A stretch of 43,878 nt of DNA from Nocardia cyriacigeorgica (GCF_010868145.1 NZ_JAAGUY010000035.1:1-43878), one strand, 5' to 3'. Counted from the stretch's first letter, positions 16,545 through 26,030 are shown. Translations and numbers: made by a program. The notes: generated by a model from the letters alone, not told the origin.

Positions 16545-17066
16545 TCAGTCGTCGAGGGCGTGGGCAGTGGTGCCGCCCAGCGGCATCGCGGGCATACCCA
16601 GCTTGCGGTGATCCCAGCTGCGGATGCGGTCGGCCACCACACGCACCGCCACCCGCTTGTTCAGCATGGTCTCCACGAACGGGCGCATTTCCTCGCTGTA
16701 CGGGCCCGTATAGCGCTCCCAGACGCTCACACCGACCGCGAAAAGCTTCTCCGGATCATCGATGATCTCCGCGCGGCCCTCGATGGACACACCACGCAGC
16801 GTGTCGTAGGTCTGACCCGACTCCACCATGCACGTCACACGGGGATCGCGGCGTATGTTCACCGCTTTCTGCGACTTGGCCTTGGTCTCGAACCACAGCT
16901 CGGGCCGGCCGCCGTCGGGGCCGTCGATCAGCGCGTACCACATGGCGGTCAGATGCGGTGCGCCGCTCGCACCGAGGGTGGCCAGCATGGCGACGCGGCT
17001 GCGCACCAGGAAATCGGTGATCTCGGTGTCGGACATGACGATCTGCGACCGTTGGTTAACTCCCAT
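16545..17066 (-). CDS. Pyridoxamine-5'-phosphate-oxidase-fold protein, F420/FMN type
   Basis: A 173-residue split-barrel flavin-binding protein. RVAMLATLGASGAPHLTAMWYALIDG and WFETKAKSQKAVNIRRDPRVTCMVE are the usual strands and cofactor lysine-rich segment of the PPOX class that uses F420 or FMN. It occupies the position of Rv2991 by memory. The ATG at 17066 is used; an ATG ten codons in (17036) is also possible. It lies 80 bases after the IclR gene on the same strand. With cofC/fbiD in the same block an F420 link is plausible but not shown. Confidence 0.8.
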   Translation of the reverse strand: MGVNQRSQIVMSDTEITDFLVRSRVAMLATLGASGAPHLTAMWYALIDGPDGGRPELWFETKAKSQKAVNIRRDPRVTCMVESGQTYDTLRGVSIEGRAEIIDDPEKLFAVGVSVWERYTGPYSEEMRPFVETMLNKRVAVRVVADRIRSWDHRKLGMPAMPLGGTTAHALDD

Positions 17067-17146
17067 GGGCCAACTGTAGTGAGGGCGGGTGCCCTCGGGT
17101 AGGGCCGCAGGTGCCAGGCCGCCTGTGCGCAGCCGTGGCGCGGTGC

Positions 17147-17848
17147 CTAGAGCCGTTTGTGCAGCGCGTCGGCCGCGGCCACCAGATCCGCTGCCCAACG
17201 TGCACCCGGCCTGCGGCCCATGCGATCGATCGGCCCGGACACCGACACCGCCGCCACCACAACACCGCCCGGATCTCGGACCGGCGCCGAAACACTCGCC
17301 ACTCCGCTGGCCCGCTCGGCCGCGCTCTGCGCCCAGCCGCGCTTTCGGACCTCGGCGAGGGCGCGTTCTCCGTAGACGGCATCGGCCAGGATCGTCCGCT
17401 GCAATTCCGGATCGGCCCAGGCGACCAACACCTTCGCGGCCGAACCCGCGGTCAGTGGCAGCCGGGCGCCGATCGGGACGGTGTCGCGCAGGCCGGCGGG
17501 CGGTTCCAGTGCCAGAACGCAGACGCGCGCATGGCCGTCGCGGCAGTACAGCTGGACGCTCTCGCCGGTGATCTCCCGCAGCCGGGGCAGAATGGCCGAA
17601 GCGGCGTCGTGCAGCGGATCGCTCGCACCCGAGGCCAGCTCGGCCAGGGCAGGCCCCGCACGCCAGGAACCGTTGTTGTCCCTGCTCAACAGCCGGTGCA
17701 CCTCCAGGCCGACGGCCAACCGGTGCGCGGTGGCGCGTGGCAGGCCGGTGCGCTCGCACAGTTCGTTGAGGCCGCACGGTTGCTCGGCGACCGCATACAA
17801 CACGGCCACCGCTTTGTCCAGGACGCCGATACCGCTATGCTGTCTCAT
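17147..17848 (-). CDS. ndgR: IclR-family regulator, NdgR/LtbR type
   Basis: A 233-residue regulator with an N-terminal winged helix (GLNELCERTGLPRATAHRLA) and a C-terminal IclR effector domain (LPLTAGSAAKVLVAWAD). Divergent from leuCD, it matches NdgR of Streptomyces and LtbR of corynebacteria, which control leucine and related amino acid genes. The ATG at 17848 is six bases after a perfect TAATAT box with no ribosome binding site, so the mRNA is probably leaderless. The name is given from position and family. Confidence 0.85.
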   Translation of the reverse strand: MRQHSGIGVLDKAVAVLYAVAEQPCGLNELCERTGLPRATAHRLAVGLEVHRLLSRDNNGSWRAGPALAELASGASDPLHDAASAILPRLREITGESVQLYCRDGHARVCVLALEPPAGLRDTVPIGARLPLTAGSAAKVLVAWADPELQRTILADAVYGERALAEVRKRGWAQSAAERASGVASVSAPVRDPGGVVVAAVSVSGPIDRMGRRPGARWAADLVAAADALHKRL

Positions 17849-17854
17849 AGAACG

Positions 17855-17878
17855 ATATTAGCGTCTCGCATGCTGAGA
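17855..17878. promoter_or_regulatory. ndgR -10 box and candidate NdgR site facing leuC
   Basis: On the minus strand TAATAT (17855-17860) lies six bases from the ndgR ATG. Beside it, 17864-17878 holds TCTC-N7-GAGA, a weak symmetry of the size IclR proteins may bind. Auto-control and leuCD control from this 166-bp gap are inferred from the arrangement. Confidence 0.45.
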
Positions 17879-18014
17879 TTCCTAGCCTCGGGTTCCAGGT
17901 ACCGGGATTCCGGGGCCGCAGGATCGCTGAATGCGAAGTTCCCCTCATGTCGCGCATCCGCCGCCGACAGCCAAGAGCGGCGCACCGGATGCCAGCCCGA
18001 AAGGTGATCGATAC

Positions 18015-19430
18015 ATGGCACGCACGCTGGCCGAGAAGGTATGGGAGCAGCACGTCGTCGCCCGTGGTGAAGGAGAAGGCGCCGCGCGTGAACCCGACCT
18101 GATCTACATCGACCTGCACCTGGTGCACGAAGTGACCAGCCCGCAGGCGTTCGACGGACTGCGCGCCGCCGGACGGCCGGTGCACCGCACCGACCTCACC
18201 ATCGCCACCGAAGACCACAACGTCCCCACCATCGATATCGATAAGCCGATCGCCGATCCGGTATCGCGGACCCAGGTGGAAACCCTGCGGCGTAATTGCG
18301 AGGAATTCGGGGTACGCCTGCATCCGATGGGCGATCTCGATCAGGGCATCGTGCATGTGGTCGGCCCGCAGCTGGGTCTGACCCAGCCGGGAATGACGGT
18401 GGTGTGCGGCGACAGCCATACCTCCACCCACGGTGCATTCGGTGCGCTTGCCATGGGAATCGGCACCAGTGAAGTCGAGCATGTGCTGGCCACCCAGACG
18501 CTGTCGCTGCGTCCGTTCAAGACGATGGCCATCACCGTCGACGGCACGCTGGCCCCCGGTGTCACGAGCAAGGACCTGATCCTTGCCGTGATCGCCCAGA
18601 TCGGTACCGGTGGCGGCCAGGGCTATGTGCTGGAGTATCGCGGCGAGGCCATCAGGAAGCTGTCGATGGAAGCGCGGATGACCATCTGCAACATGTCGAT
18701 CGAGGCGGGCGCACGGGCCGGCATGATCGCGCCGGACGAGACGACCTATGAATTCCTCAAAGGTCGCCCGCACGCGCCGCAGGGGGCCGACTGGGACGCC
18801 GCAGTGGCCGCCTGGGACGCGTTGAAGACCGACGAGGGCGCGGTTTTCGACGCCGAGGTGCATATCGACGCCGACCAGCTGACCCCGTTCGTCACCTGGG
18901 GCACCAATCCCGGTCAGGGCGCGCCGCTGGGCGATCGGGTCCCCGATCCGGCCCAGATCGCCGACGAAACGGCCCGTGAGTCAGCGGAGAAAGCACTGCG
19001 ATACATGGATTTGGCGCCGGGTACGCCGCTGCGCGAAGTCGCGGTCGACACCGTATTCGTCGGATCGTGCACCAACGGCAGGATCGAGGATTTGCGCGCG
19101 GTCGCCGATGTTTTGAAGGGCCGCCGGGTCGCCGAGGGTGTCCGAATGATGGTTGTACCGGGTTCTATGCGGGTGCGGGCTCAGGCGGAAAAAGAAGGAC
19201 TCGGCGAGATATTCACCGCCGCGGGCGCGGAATGGCGTCAGGCCGGTTGTTCGATGTGCTTGGGAATGAATCCCGATCAGCTGTCCCCCGGCCAGCGTTG
19301 CGCGTCCACCTCGAATCGCAACTTCGAGGGCAGGCAGGGCAAGGGCGGGCGAACCCACCTGGTGTCGCCGCTGGTAGCGGCCGCCACCGCGGTGCGCGGA
19401 ACGCTGTCCTCGCCTGCGGATCTGGACTGA
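18015..19430 (+). CDS. leuC: 3-isopropylmalate dehydratase large subunit
   Basis: A 471-residue aconitase-family subunit that with LeuD isomerises 2- to 3-isopropylmalate. The [4Fe-4S] ligands are seen as GSCTNGRIEDL and, further on, GCSMCLGMNPD; the substrate region CGDSHTSTHGAFG is intact. The ATG at 18015 is preceded by GAAAGGTGATC. leuD follows after 50 bases. Control by the divergent NdgR-type regulator is likely. Confidence 0.97.
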   Translation: MARTLAEKVWEQHVVARGEGEGAAREPDLIYIDLHLVHEVTSPQAFDGLRAAGRPVHRTDLTIATEDHNVPTIDIDKPIADPVSRTQVETLRRNCEEFGVRLHPMGDLDQGIVHVVGPQLGLTQPGMTVVCGDSHTSTHGAFGALAMGIGTSEVEHVLATQTLSLRPFKTMAITVDGTLAPGVTSKDLILAVIAQIGTGGGQGYVLEYRGEAIRKLSMEARMTICNMSIEAGARAGMIAPDETTYEFLKGRPHAPQGADWDAAVAAWDALKTDEGAVFDAEVHIDADQLTPFVTWGTNPGQGAPLGDRVPDPAQIADETARESAEKALRYMDLAPGTPLREVAVDTVFVGSCTNGRIEDLRAVADVLKGRRVAEGVRMMVVPGSMRVRAQAEKEGLGEIFTAAGAEWRQAGCSMCLGMNPDQLSPGQRCASTSNRNFEGRQGKGGRTHLVSPLVAAATAVRGTLSSPADLD

Positions 19431-19480
19431 CCCGCGAGTAAGTCGCCCCGTCGAAGCCGAATCAGACTCAGGAGAATCAG

Positions 19481-20089
19481 ATGCAAGCCTTCACCGTGCA
19501 CAAGGGGATCGGGGTTCCGCTGCGCCGATCCAATGTCGATACCGATCAGATCATCCCGGCGGTCTATCTGAAGCGCGTCAGCCGAACCGGATTCGAGGAC
19601 GGGCTCTTCGCGGCCTGGCGAACGGATCCGGACTTCATTCTGAACACCGAACCCTTCAATCAGGGCAGCGTGCTGGTGGCCGGTCCGGATTTCGGTACCG
19701 GATCCTCTCGTGAGCACGCGGTATGGGCACTGTCGGACTACGGCTTTCGAGTGGTCATCTCGTCGCGTTTCGCCGACATCTTCCGCGGCAATGCGGGTAA
19801 GGGCGGTCTGCTGGCCGCTCAGATGTCACAGAACGATGTCGAAATGCTCTGGAAGATGCTCGATGAACAGCCCGGACTGGAATTGGTAGTGGATCTCGAG
19901 GCGCGCACTGTGACGGCAGGAACCATCGTGTTGCCGTTCGATATTGATGACTACACAAGGTGGCGTCTGCTGGAAGGTTTGGACGACATCGGGCTGACGT
20001 TGCGGCGCAGCGAGCAGATCGACGAGTTCGAAAAAGCAAGGCCAAGTTGGAAACCCACAACCCTTCCGGCGCATATTTCGCAGACGTAA
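19481..20089 (+). CDS. leuD: 3-isopropylmalate dehydratase small subunit
   Basis: A 202-residue swivel-domain subunit of isopropylmalate isomerase. RRSNVDTDQIIPAVYLKR at the start and FGTGSSREHAVWALSDYG are the family signatures. The length is normal. A GGAGAA ribosome binding site precedes the ATG. It is the second gene of leuCD; hupB follows 156 bases later behind its own leader. Confidence 0.97.
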   Translation: MQAFTVHKGIGVPLRRSNVDTDQIIPAVYLKRVSRTGFEDGLFAAWRTDPDFILNTEPFNQGSVLVAGPDFGTGSSREHAVWALSDYGFRVVISSRFADIFRGNAGKGGLLAAQMSQNDVEMLWKMLDEQPGLELVVDLEARTVTAGTIVLPFDIDDYTRWRLLEGLDDIGLTLRRSEQIDEFEKARPSWKPTTLPAHISQT

Positions 20090-20245
20090 TCACCTGCGGC
20101 GGTTAGCTGGGCGCCGACCGGGGCGGTAGCTGTACGTGTGCTAAACCACATGAATTTTGGCGTGGCACATAGACTCTTGCCCAAAGTGGGTTTACCGTGG
20201 TACCTAGTCGGTCCGACGACGGGCCATTAGTCTGCGGAGGATTCA

Positions 20246-20929
20246 ATGAACAAGGCGGAACTGATCGACGTTCTGACCGAAAAGTTGGGTACTGACAGGC
20301 GCACGGCCACCGCGGCAGTCGAGCATGTGGTCGACACCATCGTGCGCGCGGTGCACAAAGGTCAAAGCGTCACCATCACCGGATTCGGAGTATTCGAACA
20401 GCGCAAGCGCGCGGCTCGCGTCGCGCGGAACCCGCGCACCGGCGAAACCGTCAAGGTGAAGCCCACTTCGGTGCCTGCGTTCCGTCCCGGCGCCCAGTTC
20501 AAGGCCGTCATTGCCGGTAAGCAAAAGCTTGCCGCCACCGGCCCTGCGGTCAAACGCGGCGTGAATGCACCGGTCGCGGCCAAGAAAGCCGCTGCGAAGA
20601 AGACGGCGGCCAAACGCACGGCCGCCAAGAAGGCGACCGCCACCAAGGCGCCCGCCAAGACCACTGCACGGAAGGCAGCGACCAAGGCGCCGGCGAAGAC
20701 CACCGCGCGCAAGACGACCGCTACCAAGGCGGCTGCGAAGAAGGCGCCTGCCAAGAAGACAACGGCGGCAGCCAAGAAGACCGTCGCGAAGAAGACGACG
20801 GTCGCCAAGAAGACCGCTACCAAGGCGGCTGCGAAGAAGGCGCCTGCCAAGAAGACAACGGCGGCAGCCAAGAAGACCACCGCCAAGAAGACCGCGGCGA
20901 AGAAGGCTCCGGCCCGTCGCTCGCGCTGA
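20246..20929 (+). CDS. hupB: HU-family nucleoid protein with Lys/Ala-rich tail
   Basis: A 227-residue DNA-binding protein. Residues 1-90 form the HU domain (MNKAELIDVLTEKLG; GFGVFEQRKRAARVARNPRTG). From about residue 105 the chain is almost only K, A, T and P in histone H1-like units such as AKKAPAKKTT, the mycobacterial HupB/Hlp form that bridges and compacts DNA. GGAGG lies eight bases before the ATG. The tail contains a 67-base exact duplication, so its length probably varies between strains. It is followed by a terminator shared with convergent mutT1. Confidence 0.96.
   Translation: MNKAELIDVLTEKLGTDRRTATAAVEHVVDTIVRAVHKGQSVTITGFGVFEQRKRAARVARNPRTGETVKVKPTSVPAFRPGAQFKAVIAGKQKLAATGPAVKRGVNAPVAAKKAAAKKTAAKRTAAKKATATKAPAKTTARKAATKAPAKTTARKTTATKAAAKKAPAKKTTAAAKKTVAKKTTVAKKTATKAAAKKAPAKKTTAAAKKTTAKKTAAKKAPARRSR
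20716..20878 (+). repeat. 67-bp exact direct repeat in the hupB tail
   Basis: Bases 20716-20782 recur without a mismatch at 20812-20878, a period of 96 bases (32 codons). Identity extends to synonymous positions, unlike the neighbouring units, which indicates a recent duplication within hupB. Confidence 0.95.
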
Positions 20930-21017
20930 TCCGGCGTCAGGCGCGTAACCCAGCCCGTCGCGCGCGGACGCCCGGCACACAGGGTGGACACACCTCCACC
21001 CGCGATACCGAACGGGA

Positions 21018-21046
21018 AACGGCCCCGGGTGATCCCCGGGGCCGTT
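21018..21046. terminator. Terminator between hupB and mutT1
   Basis: A perfect 12-bp stem (21018-21029 with 21035-21046) and a five-base loop, about 90 bases after hupB and 32 bases before the convergent mutT1 stop. Confidence 0.8.
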
Positions 21047-21077
21047 CGTCGTCTCTGCGGCGGTATGCGCGCGGGCG

Positions 21078-22055
21078 TCACTCGGTGACGGTCGGCCCCA
21101 CATCGATCGACAGCGACCGATCCAGATGATCGGCAGCGACAAGTTGTCCCGCGACGAACGACAGCACCCACACACTGCCCTTACGGTTACGGGCCGGTGG
21201 CAAGGTCACGCCGTCGCGGTCGGACCACCACCGCATCAGATCGGGAATCACCTCGCCCTGGCTGCACAGCACCCGCACGGCGGTATCGGAGACCAAGGAA
21301 CGGGCACGCTCACGCGCCTGCTCCGGGTCCGCGGCATAGCCGGATTCCGACAGCAGCGGCTCGATTCCGATCTCCACACCCAATTCTTCGGCCAGCGGCG
21401 CCACCGTCTGCATACAGCGCAGGGGATCGGCGGAAACGATCTCACTCGCGCCGAAAGCGCGCAGATTCGGCACCAGGGCCGCCGATTGCCTGCGTCCGGC
21501 ACGTTCGAGCGGCCGCTGATCGTCCGGGCCGCTGAAACGGTCGCGGCGCCCGGCTTTCGCGTGCCGGACCACCAGTAGCGTGCTGGTTGCCGCGGGTAAG
21601 CGGGTGAATGCACGCACGACCTGCCGATCCATCGGATACGACAGTTCGTCCATCACCTGATCCAGCCGCAGCCAGATCAGCTCATCGACCTCGGTATTGG
21701 CGGCGAACGCACCCTCGATCACCTCGGCGGCCCAGTAATACACGCGCTTGAGTTTGCGGTGCCCTGGCACCGGATAGGTCACGTGGCCGAGATAGCGCCC
21801 GAGCCTGCACCGCAGGCCCGTCTCCTCGGCGACCTCACGGATCGCGGCGAGTACCGGCGTCTCACCGGGGTCGAGTTTGCCTTTGGGCAGCGACCAATCC
21901 TCGTATTTGGGGCGGTGGATCACCGCGATCTCGATGGCGCCGGAACCATCCGACGCGTACCGCCACACCACCGCTCCGGCGGCGTGGATATTGGCCTGCA
22001 TCCGGGAATCCCGGAACACTCCGCCATTGGTGGCGAAACCGGTCGTCGCGCTCAC
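21078..22055 (-). CDS. mutT1: MutT1-type Nudix hydrolase with histidine phosphatase domain
   Basis: A 325-residue two-domain protein. The N-terminal Nudix box is GKLDPGETPVLAAI followed by REVAEETG, intact. The C-terminal half opens LLVVRHAKAGRRDRFSG, the RHG motif of histidine phosphatases. Mycobacterial MutT1 has this layout and cleans 8-oxo-(d)GTP and diadenosine polyphosphates. The GTG at 22055 overlaps the ppk stop as GTGA and is preferred; an ATG at 22001 would lose 18 residues that precede the Nudix fold. The order ppk-mutT1 matches mycobacteria. Confidence 0.9.
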   Translation of the reverse strand: MSATTGFATNGGVFRDSRMQANIHAAGAVVWRYASDGSGAIEIAVIHRPKYEDWSLPKGKLDPGETPVLAAIREVAEETGLRCRLGRYLGHVTYPVPGHRKLKRVYYWAAEVIEGAFAANTEVDELIWLRLDQVMDELSYPMDRQVVRAFTRLPAATSTLLVVRHAKAGRRDRFSGPDDQRPLERAGRRQSAALVPNLRAFGASEIVSADPLRCMQTVAPLAEELGVEIGIEPLLSESGYAADPEQARERARSLVSDTAVRVLCSQGEVIPDLMRWWSDRDGVTLPPARNRKGSVWVLSFVAGQLVAADHLDRSLSIDVGPTVTE

Positions 22056-24232
22056 TGCTGGTCCGGCCGCCGCAATCGCATCAGGTACGCCTGGTGGTCG
22101 CGGACCTGCGCGCCGTCCTCGGTGCCGGTGCGCTCGGGCCAGGCCTGCCAGCTGCCGTCCGGTTGCAGCACCCAGCACCGCGTCATCGGGTCGAGCGCGG
22201 AATCGAAGACCGAACCGAGTTGGTCGCGCAGCTTCGGATCCTTCACCTGGGCCATGACTTCCACCCGTCGGTCCAGATTGCGGTGCATCATGTCGGCGCT
22301 GCCGATCCAGTACTCGTCCTGCGCCTGGAAATGCATGATCCGCGAATGTTCGAGGAATCGACCGAGAATGGAGCGGACCTCGATGTTGTCGCTCATCCCC
22401 GGTACTCCCGGCCGCAATCCGCAGATACCGCGCACCACGACCTGAATCGGGATCCCCGCCTGAGAGGCGCGGTACAGCGCATCGATGACCTGTTCGTCGA
22501 CGATCGCATTGGCCTTCAGCCGGATTCGACCTGGCTGCCCGTTCTGAGTCAGCTCGATCTCACGCTGGATTCGCTCGATGATTCCGGCGCGCACACCGGT
22601 GGGTGCAACGAGGATATTGCGATAATCGGACTTCCGGGAATATCCGGTCAGCGAGTTGAACAGATCGGTGAGGTCGGCGCCGATTTCCGGTGCGGCGGTG
22701 AGTAATCCGACGTCTTCGTATAGTCGCGCCGTCTTCGGGTTGTAGTTGCCGGTGCCGATATGGCAGTAGCGGCGGATGGTTGCGCCCTCGCGCCGGACCA
22801 CCAGGCAGGTCTTGCAATGGGTTTTGAGCCCGATGAGTCCGTACACCACATGGACGCCCGCCTGCTCCAGCGTCCTGGCCCATTTGATGTTGGCCTGTTC
22901 GTCGAACCGCGCCTTGATCTCCACCAGCGCGACCACCTGCTTGCCCGCCTCGGCGGCGTCGATGAGCGCATTGACGATCGGCGAATCGCCGGAGGTGCGG
23001 TAAAGGGTCTGTTTGATCGCCAGCACCTGGGGGTCGGCAGCGGCCTGTTCGATGAATCGCTGCACGCTGGTGGAGAACGAATCGTAGGGATGGTGCACCA
23101 GCACATCGCCTTCGCGCAGTGCGGCGAAGACATTGCGGGGGGTCTCCCGTTCGCCGAACGCGGACGGGGTGGCGGGCACATAGGGCGCGTCCTTGAGGCC
23201 GGGCCGGTCCACGCCGTACACCTGCCACAGGCAGGACAGGTCGAGCAGGCCGGGCACCTGGATGACGTCGCCCGGATCGACTTCCAGCTCGCGCAGCAGT
23301 AGTTCGAGCATGTGCTCGGTCATATCGTCGGAGACCTCGAGACGCACCGGCGAACCGAACCGGCGCCGTGCGAGTTCCCGTTCGAGCGCCTGCAGCAGAT
23401 CCTCGTCGCGATCCTCGTCGACCTCGAAGTCGGCATTGCGGGTGATCCGGAACGAATGGTGTTCGACTACCGACATCCCGGGGAACAGCTGATCGAGGTG
23501 CGCGGCGATGAGCGCCTCCATCGGCAGGAACGCCGCGACCGCGCCGGAGCCCGAATCGGTGCGCCGCACCCGCACGAACCGGTCGACGTTGTCGGGGACC
23601 TTGACGCGGGCGAAGTGCTCGCCGCCGGTGGTCGCGTCCTGCACCGTCACCGCGAGGTTGAGGCTGAGACCGCTGATGTAGGGAAAGGGGTGCGCCGGGT
23701 CCACCGCGAGTGGGGTGAGGACGGGGAACACCTGGTCCTGGAAGTGCGCCGAGAGCCGCCTGCGTTCGGACTCGTCGAGATCGGACCAGTCGATGATGGC
23801 GATGCCTTCGGCGGTGAGCGCGGGAAGGACATCGCCGAGGAAGGCCCTTGCGTGCCGGTCGGCGATCTCCTGGGCCCGTGCGGCGATCAGCTCGAGCTGT
23901 TCACTGGGGGAACGGCCGTCGGCCGAGCGCACCGAAAGTCCGGTCTCGGCACGACGTTTGAGGCCCGCGACGCGGACCATGTAGAACTCGTCGAGATTGG
24001 AAGCGAAGATAGCCAGGAATTTGGCACGTTCCAGTAACGGCAGCGACGCGTCTTCGGCGAGGGCCAGCACCCTGGCGTTGAAGTCGAGCCAGCTCAACTC
24101 GCGATTGAGGTAGCGATCGGCTGGCAAACGCTGTGCTGTCGAACCGGGCTGCAAAGGTGCCGCCGCAGGCGGTGGAGTAGGAAGCACCTGCTGCTGCTTG
24201 ACGGTTTCGGTATCGCTCACGACAACGATCAT
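22052..24232 (-). CDS. ppk: Polyphosphate kinase 1
   Basis: A 726-residue enzyme that makes polyphosphate reversibly from ATP. Landmarks are the early LNRELSWLDFNARVLALAED, the catalytic-histidine stretch RYCHIGTGNYNPKTARLYEDVG and the second phospholipase-D-like half around EHSRIMHFQ and IGSADMMHRNLDRRVE. The length is normal for PPK1. The start is uncertain within a few codons: ATG at 24232 has GAGGG close by, and a GTG five codons in could also serve. It is coupled to mutT1 by a four-base overlap. Confidence 0.96.
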   Translation of the reverse strand: MIVVVSDTETVKQQQVLPTPPPAAAPLQPGSTAQRLPADRYLNRELSWLDFNARVLALAEDASLPLLERAKFLAIFASNLDEFYMVRVAGLKRRAETGLSVRSADGRSPSEQLELIAARAQEIADRHARAFLGDVLPALTAEGIAIIDWSDLDESERRRLSAHFQDQVFPVLTPLAVDPAHPFPYISGLSLNLAVTVQDATTGGEHFARVKVPDNVDRFVRVRRTDSGSGAVAAFLPMEALIAAHLDQLFPGMSVVEHHSFRITRNADFEVDEDRDEDLLQALERELARRRFGSPVRLEVSDDMTEHMLELLLRELEVDPGDVIQVPGLLDLSCLWQVYGVDRPGLKDAPYVPATPSAFGERETPRNVFAALREGDVLVHHPYDSFSTSVQRFIEQAAADPQVLAIKQTLYRTSGDSPIVNALIDAAEAGKQVVALVEIKARFDEQANIKWARTLEQAGVHVVYGLIGLKTHCKTCLVVRREGATIRRYCHIGTGNYNPKTARLYEDVGLLTAAPEIGADLTDLFNSLTGYSRKSDYRNILVAPTGVRAGIIERIQREIELTQNGQPGRIRLKANAIVDEQVIDALYRASQAGIPIQVVVRGICGLRPGVPGMSDNIEVRSILGRFLEHSRIMHFQAQDEYWIGSADMMHRNLDRRVEVMAQVKDPKLRDQLGSVFDSALDPMTRCWVLQPDGSWQAWPERTGTEDGAQVRDHQAYLMRLRRPDQQ

Positions 24233-24304
24233 CCCTCACAAACGGGGCGGTGTGCAGCCTGACACCGGGATTGCCACACGAATCACCTCGGTCGTGGCGA
24301 CCGG

Positions 24305-25003
24305 CTAGCACACGTGCGGGACCGTCTCGTGAACACGACCCTGCCAGCCGATGTCACGCAATGCGGCACGGGTCGCGGAACCGGCGCCGAGAGCGATCGC
24401 GCAGTCGAGATCGGTGGCGGTGTCGACGTCCAGACGCAGGCCCGGCCAGTCACCGTCGAGGTCCAGCGCGCCCGCGGCGATATGCCTGCGGGCCGAATCC
24501 GGGCCGAATCGCGGATCCAAGGCGTGGGCCGAGGCACGGGCCAACAGGGCCGCCGTACCGCTGCCCGCGTGATCGACCACGACCGAACGGGCGTCAGCGG
24601 GTGCGGTGGCGAGCATATCGGCGAGCTCGTCCGGGCGCAGTGCGGGCAGATCCGCCTGCAGGGCCAGCACATCGACCGGCCCGTGGCGATGCCGGAGCTC
24701 ATCGGCGGCGGCGCGCAATGCGGCATTGAGCCCGTCGGGGTCACCGGGTTCGCCGGGGGCAGGCATCGGTTCCGGATAGACCGCGGCGCCCAGGCGAACC
24801 GCGAGATCGGCGACCGCCGGATCCGGGGTGACCACAGTGACCGAGGCGATCTGCGGGACCGCCGACGCGGCACGCACAGTATCGGTGAACATGGCGAGCA
24901 CCAGGCGCGCACGCTCACGCGGCGGCAGTCGATCGGCCAGCCTGGACTTGGCTCGGTCGAGACTCTTCACCGCGATCACGGCGTGCACGGTGTGCGAACG
25001 CAT
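24305..25003 (-). CDS. fbiD: CofC/FbiD nucleotidyltransferase of F420 synthesis
   Basis: A 232-residue MobA-like nucleotidyltransferase. AVKSLDRAKSRLADRLPPRER is the P-loop-like GTP site of the CofC family, and VLALQADLPALRPDEL carries the metal-binding aspartates. In mycobacteria the orthologue at this place (Rv2983, FbiD) joins GTP and phosphoenolpyruvate for F420; archaeal CofC uses 2-phospholactate. It is divergent from gpsA with only 31 bases between starts. Confidence 0.88.
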   Translation of the reverse strand: MRSHTVHAVIAVKSLDRAKSRLADRLPPRERARLVLAMFTDTVRAASAVPQIASVTVVTPDPAVADLAVRLGAAVYPEPMPAPGEPGDPDGLNAALRAAADELRHRHGPVDVLALQADLPALRPDELADMLATAPADARSVVVDHAGSGTAALLARASAHALDPRFGPDSARRHIAAGALDLDGDWPGLRLDVDTATDLDCAIALGAGSATRAALRDIGWQGRVHETVPHVC

Positions 25004-25022
25004 GGCACCGATCTTTCCATGG

Positions 25023-25028
25023 CATATT
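25023..25028 (+). promoter_or_regulatory. -10 box of a likely leaderless gpsA mRNA
   Basis: CATATT ends six bases before the gpsA ATG, with no Shine-Dalgarno sequence in the 31-base gap to the divergent fbiD start. The first base departs from TANNNT. Confidence 0.45.
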
Positions 25029-25034
25029 GGGCTG

Positions 25035-26030
25035 ATGGCGAGGGTGGCAGTGCTCGGCGCGGGATCCTGGGGAACCGCGTTCGCGAAGGTGTTGGCGGAT
25101 GCGGGATCGGACGTCACCATCTGGGCGCGACGGCCCGAGGTGGCCGCGGCGCTGAACACCCAGCATCGCAACCCCGACTATCTGCCCGGCGTCCAGCTGC
25201 CGCCGGTGTCGGGCACCCACGATTTCCGGGTCGCGCTCGACGGTGCCGAACTGATCGTGCTCGCTGTGCCCTCACAGTCGTTGCGCGCGAATCTCGAGGT
25301 GTTCAAGCCTGCCATCGGGCCGGATGCCACATTGCTGAGCCTGGCCAAGGGCATCGAGACCGGGACGCTGCTGCGGATGAGTCAGGTGATCTCCGAGGTC
25401 ACCGGCGCGGAGTCGAGCCGTGTCGCGGTGCTGTCGGGGCCGAATCTGGCCAAGGAGATCGCCGCGGGTCAGCCCGCGGCGACCGTGGTGGCCTGCACCG
25501 ATGCCGACCGGGCCGTCGCGGTCCAGCAGGCCTGTGCCACCGGATACTTCCGGCCCTACACCAATACCGACGTCATCGGCTGCGAGGTGGGCGGTGCCTG
25601 CAAGAACGTCATCGCCCTCGCCTGCGGTATCGCCGCGGGTATGGGTTTGGGCGACAACTCCATCGCCAGCCTGATCACCCGAGGACTGGCCGAGATCATC
25701 CGGCTCGGCGTCGCGCTCGGTGCGGAACCGGCCACCCTGGCCGGCTTGGCCGGTGTGGGCGATCTGGTGGCAACCTGCGCGTCGCCGCTGTCTCGCAACC
25801 GATCCTTCGGCGCCGTGCTCGGCACCGGCGGATCCATGCAGGCCGCCCAGGACGCGACTCATGGCCAGGTCGCGGAGGGTGTGAAGTCGTGCACATCGGT
25901 GCGGGCACTGGCCGCCGCGCACGATGTGGAGATGCCGCTGACCAACGCTGTGCACCAGGTCTGTCACGAGGGAATGCCGGTGCCGGAGGCGGTGGGCAAA
26001 TTGCTCGGCCGGCGGATCAAACCGGAGTAG
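25035..26030 (+). CDS. gpsA: Glycerol-3-phosphate dehydrogenase [NAD(P)+]
   Basis: A 331-residue enzyme making sn-glycerol 3-phosphate from dihydroxyacetone phosphate for phospholipids. The Rossmann motif is VAVLGAGSWGTAFA and the catalytic lysine region is GGACKNVIALACGIAAGM; SGPNLAKEIAAGQPAA is also typical. The ATG at 25035 gives the usual short start before the Rossmann strand. It is followed after 43 bases by ddl, the mycobacterial order. Confidence 0.96.
   Translation: MARVAVLGAGSWGTAFAKVLADAGSDVTIWARRPEVAAALNTQHRNPDYLPGVQLPPVSGTHDFRVALDGAELIVLAVPSQSLRANLEVFKPAIGPDATLLSLAKGIETGTLLRMSQVISEVTGAESSRVAVLSGPNLAKEIAAGQPAATVVACTDADRAVAVQQACATGYFRPYTNTDVIGCEVGGACKNVIALACGIAAGMGLGDNSIASLITRGLAEIIRLGVALGAEPATLAGLAGVGDLVATCASPLSRNRSFGAVLGTGGSMQAAQDATHGQVAEGVKSCTSVRALAAAHDVEMPLTNAVHQVCHEGMPVPEAVGKLLGRRIKPE

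Noticed and set aside
20560..20925. Lys/Ala repeat tract read as a CRISPR-like or satellite array
   Set aside because: The repeats are in frame within hupB and encode the expected histone-like tail.
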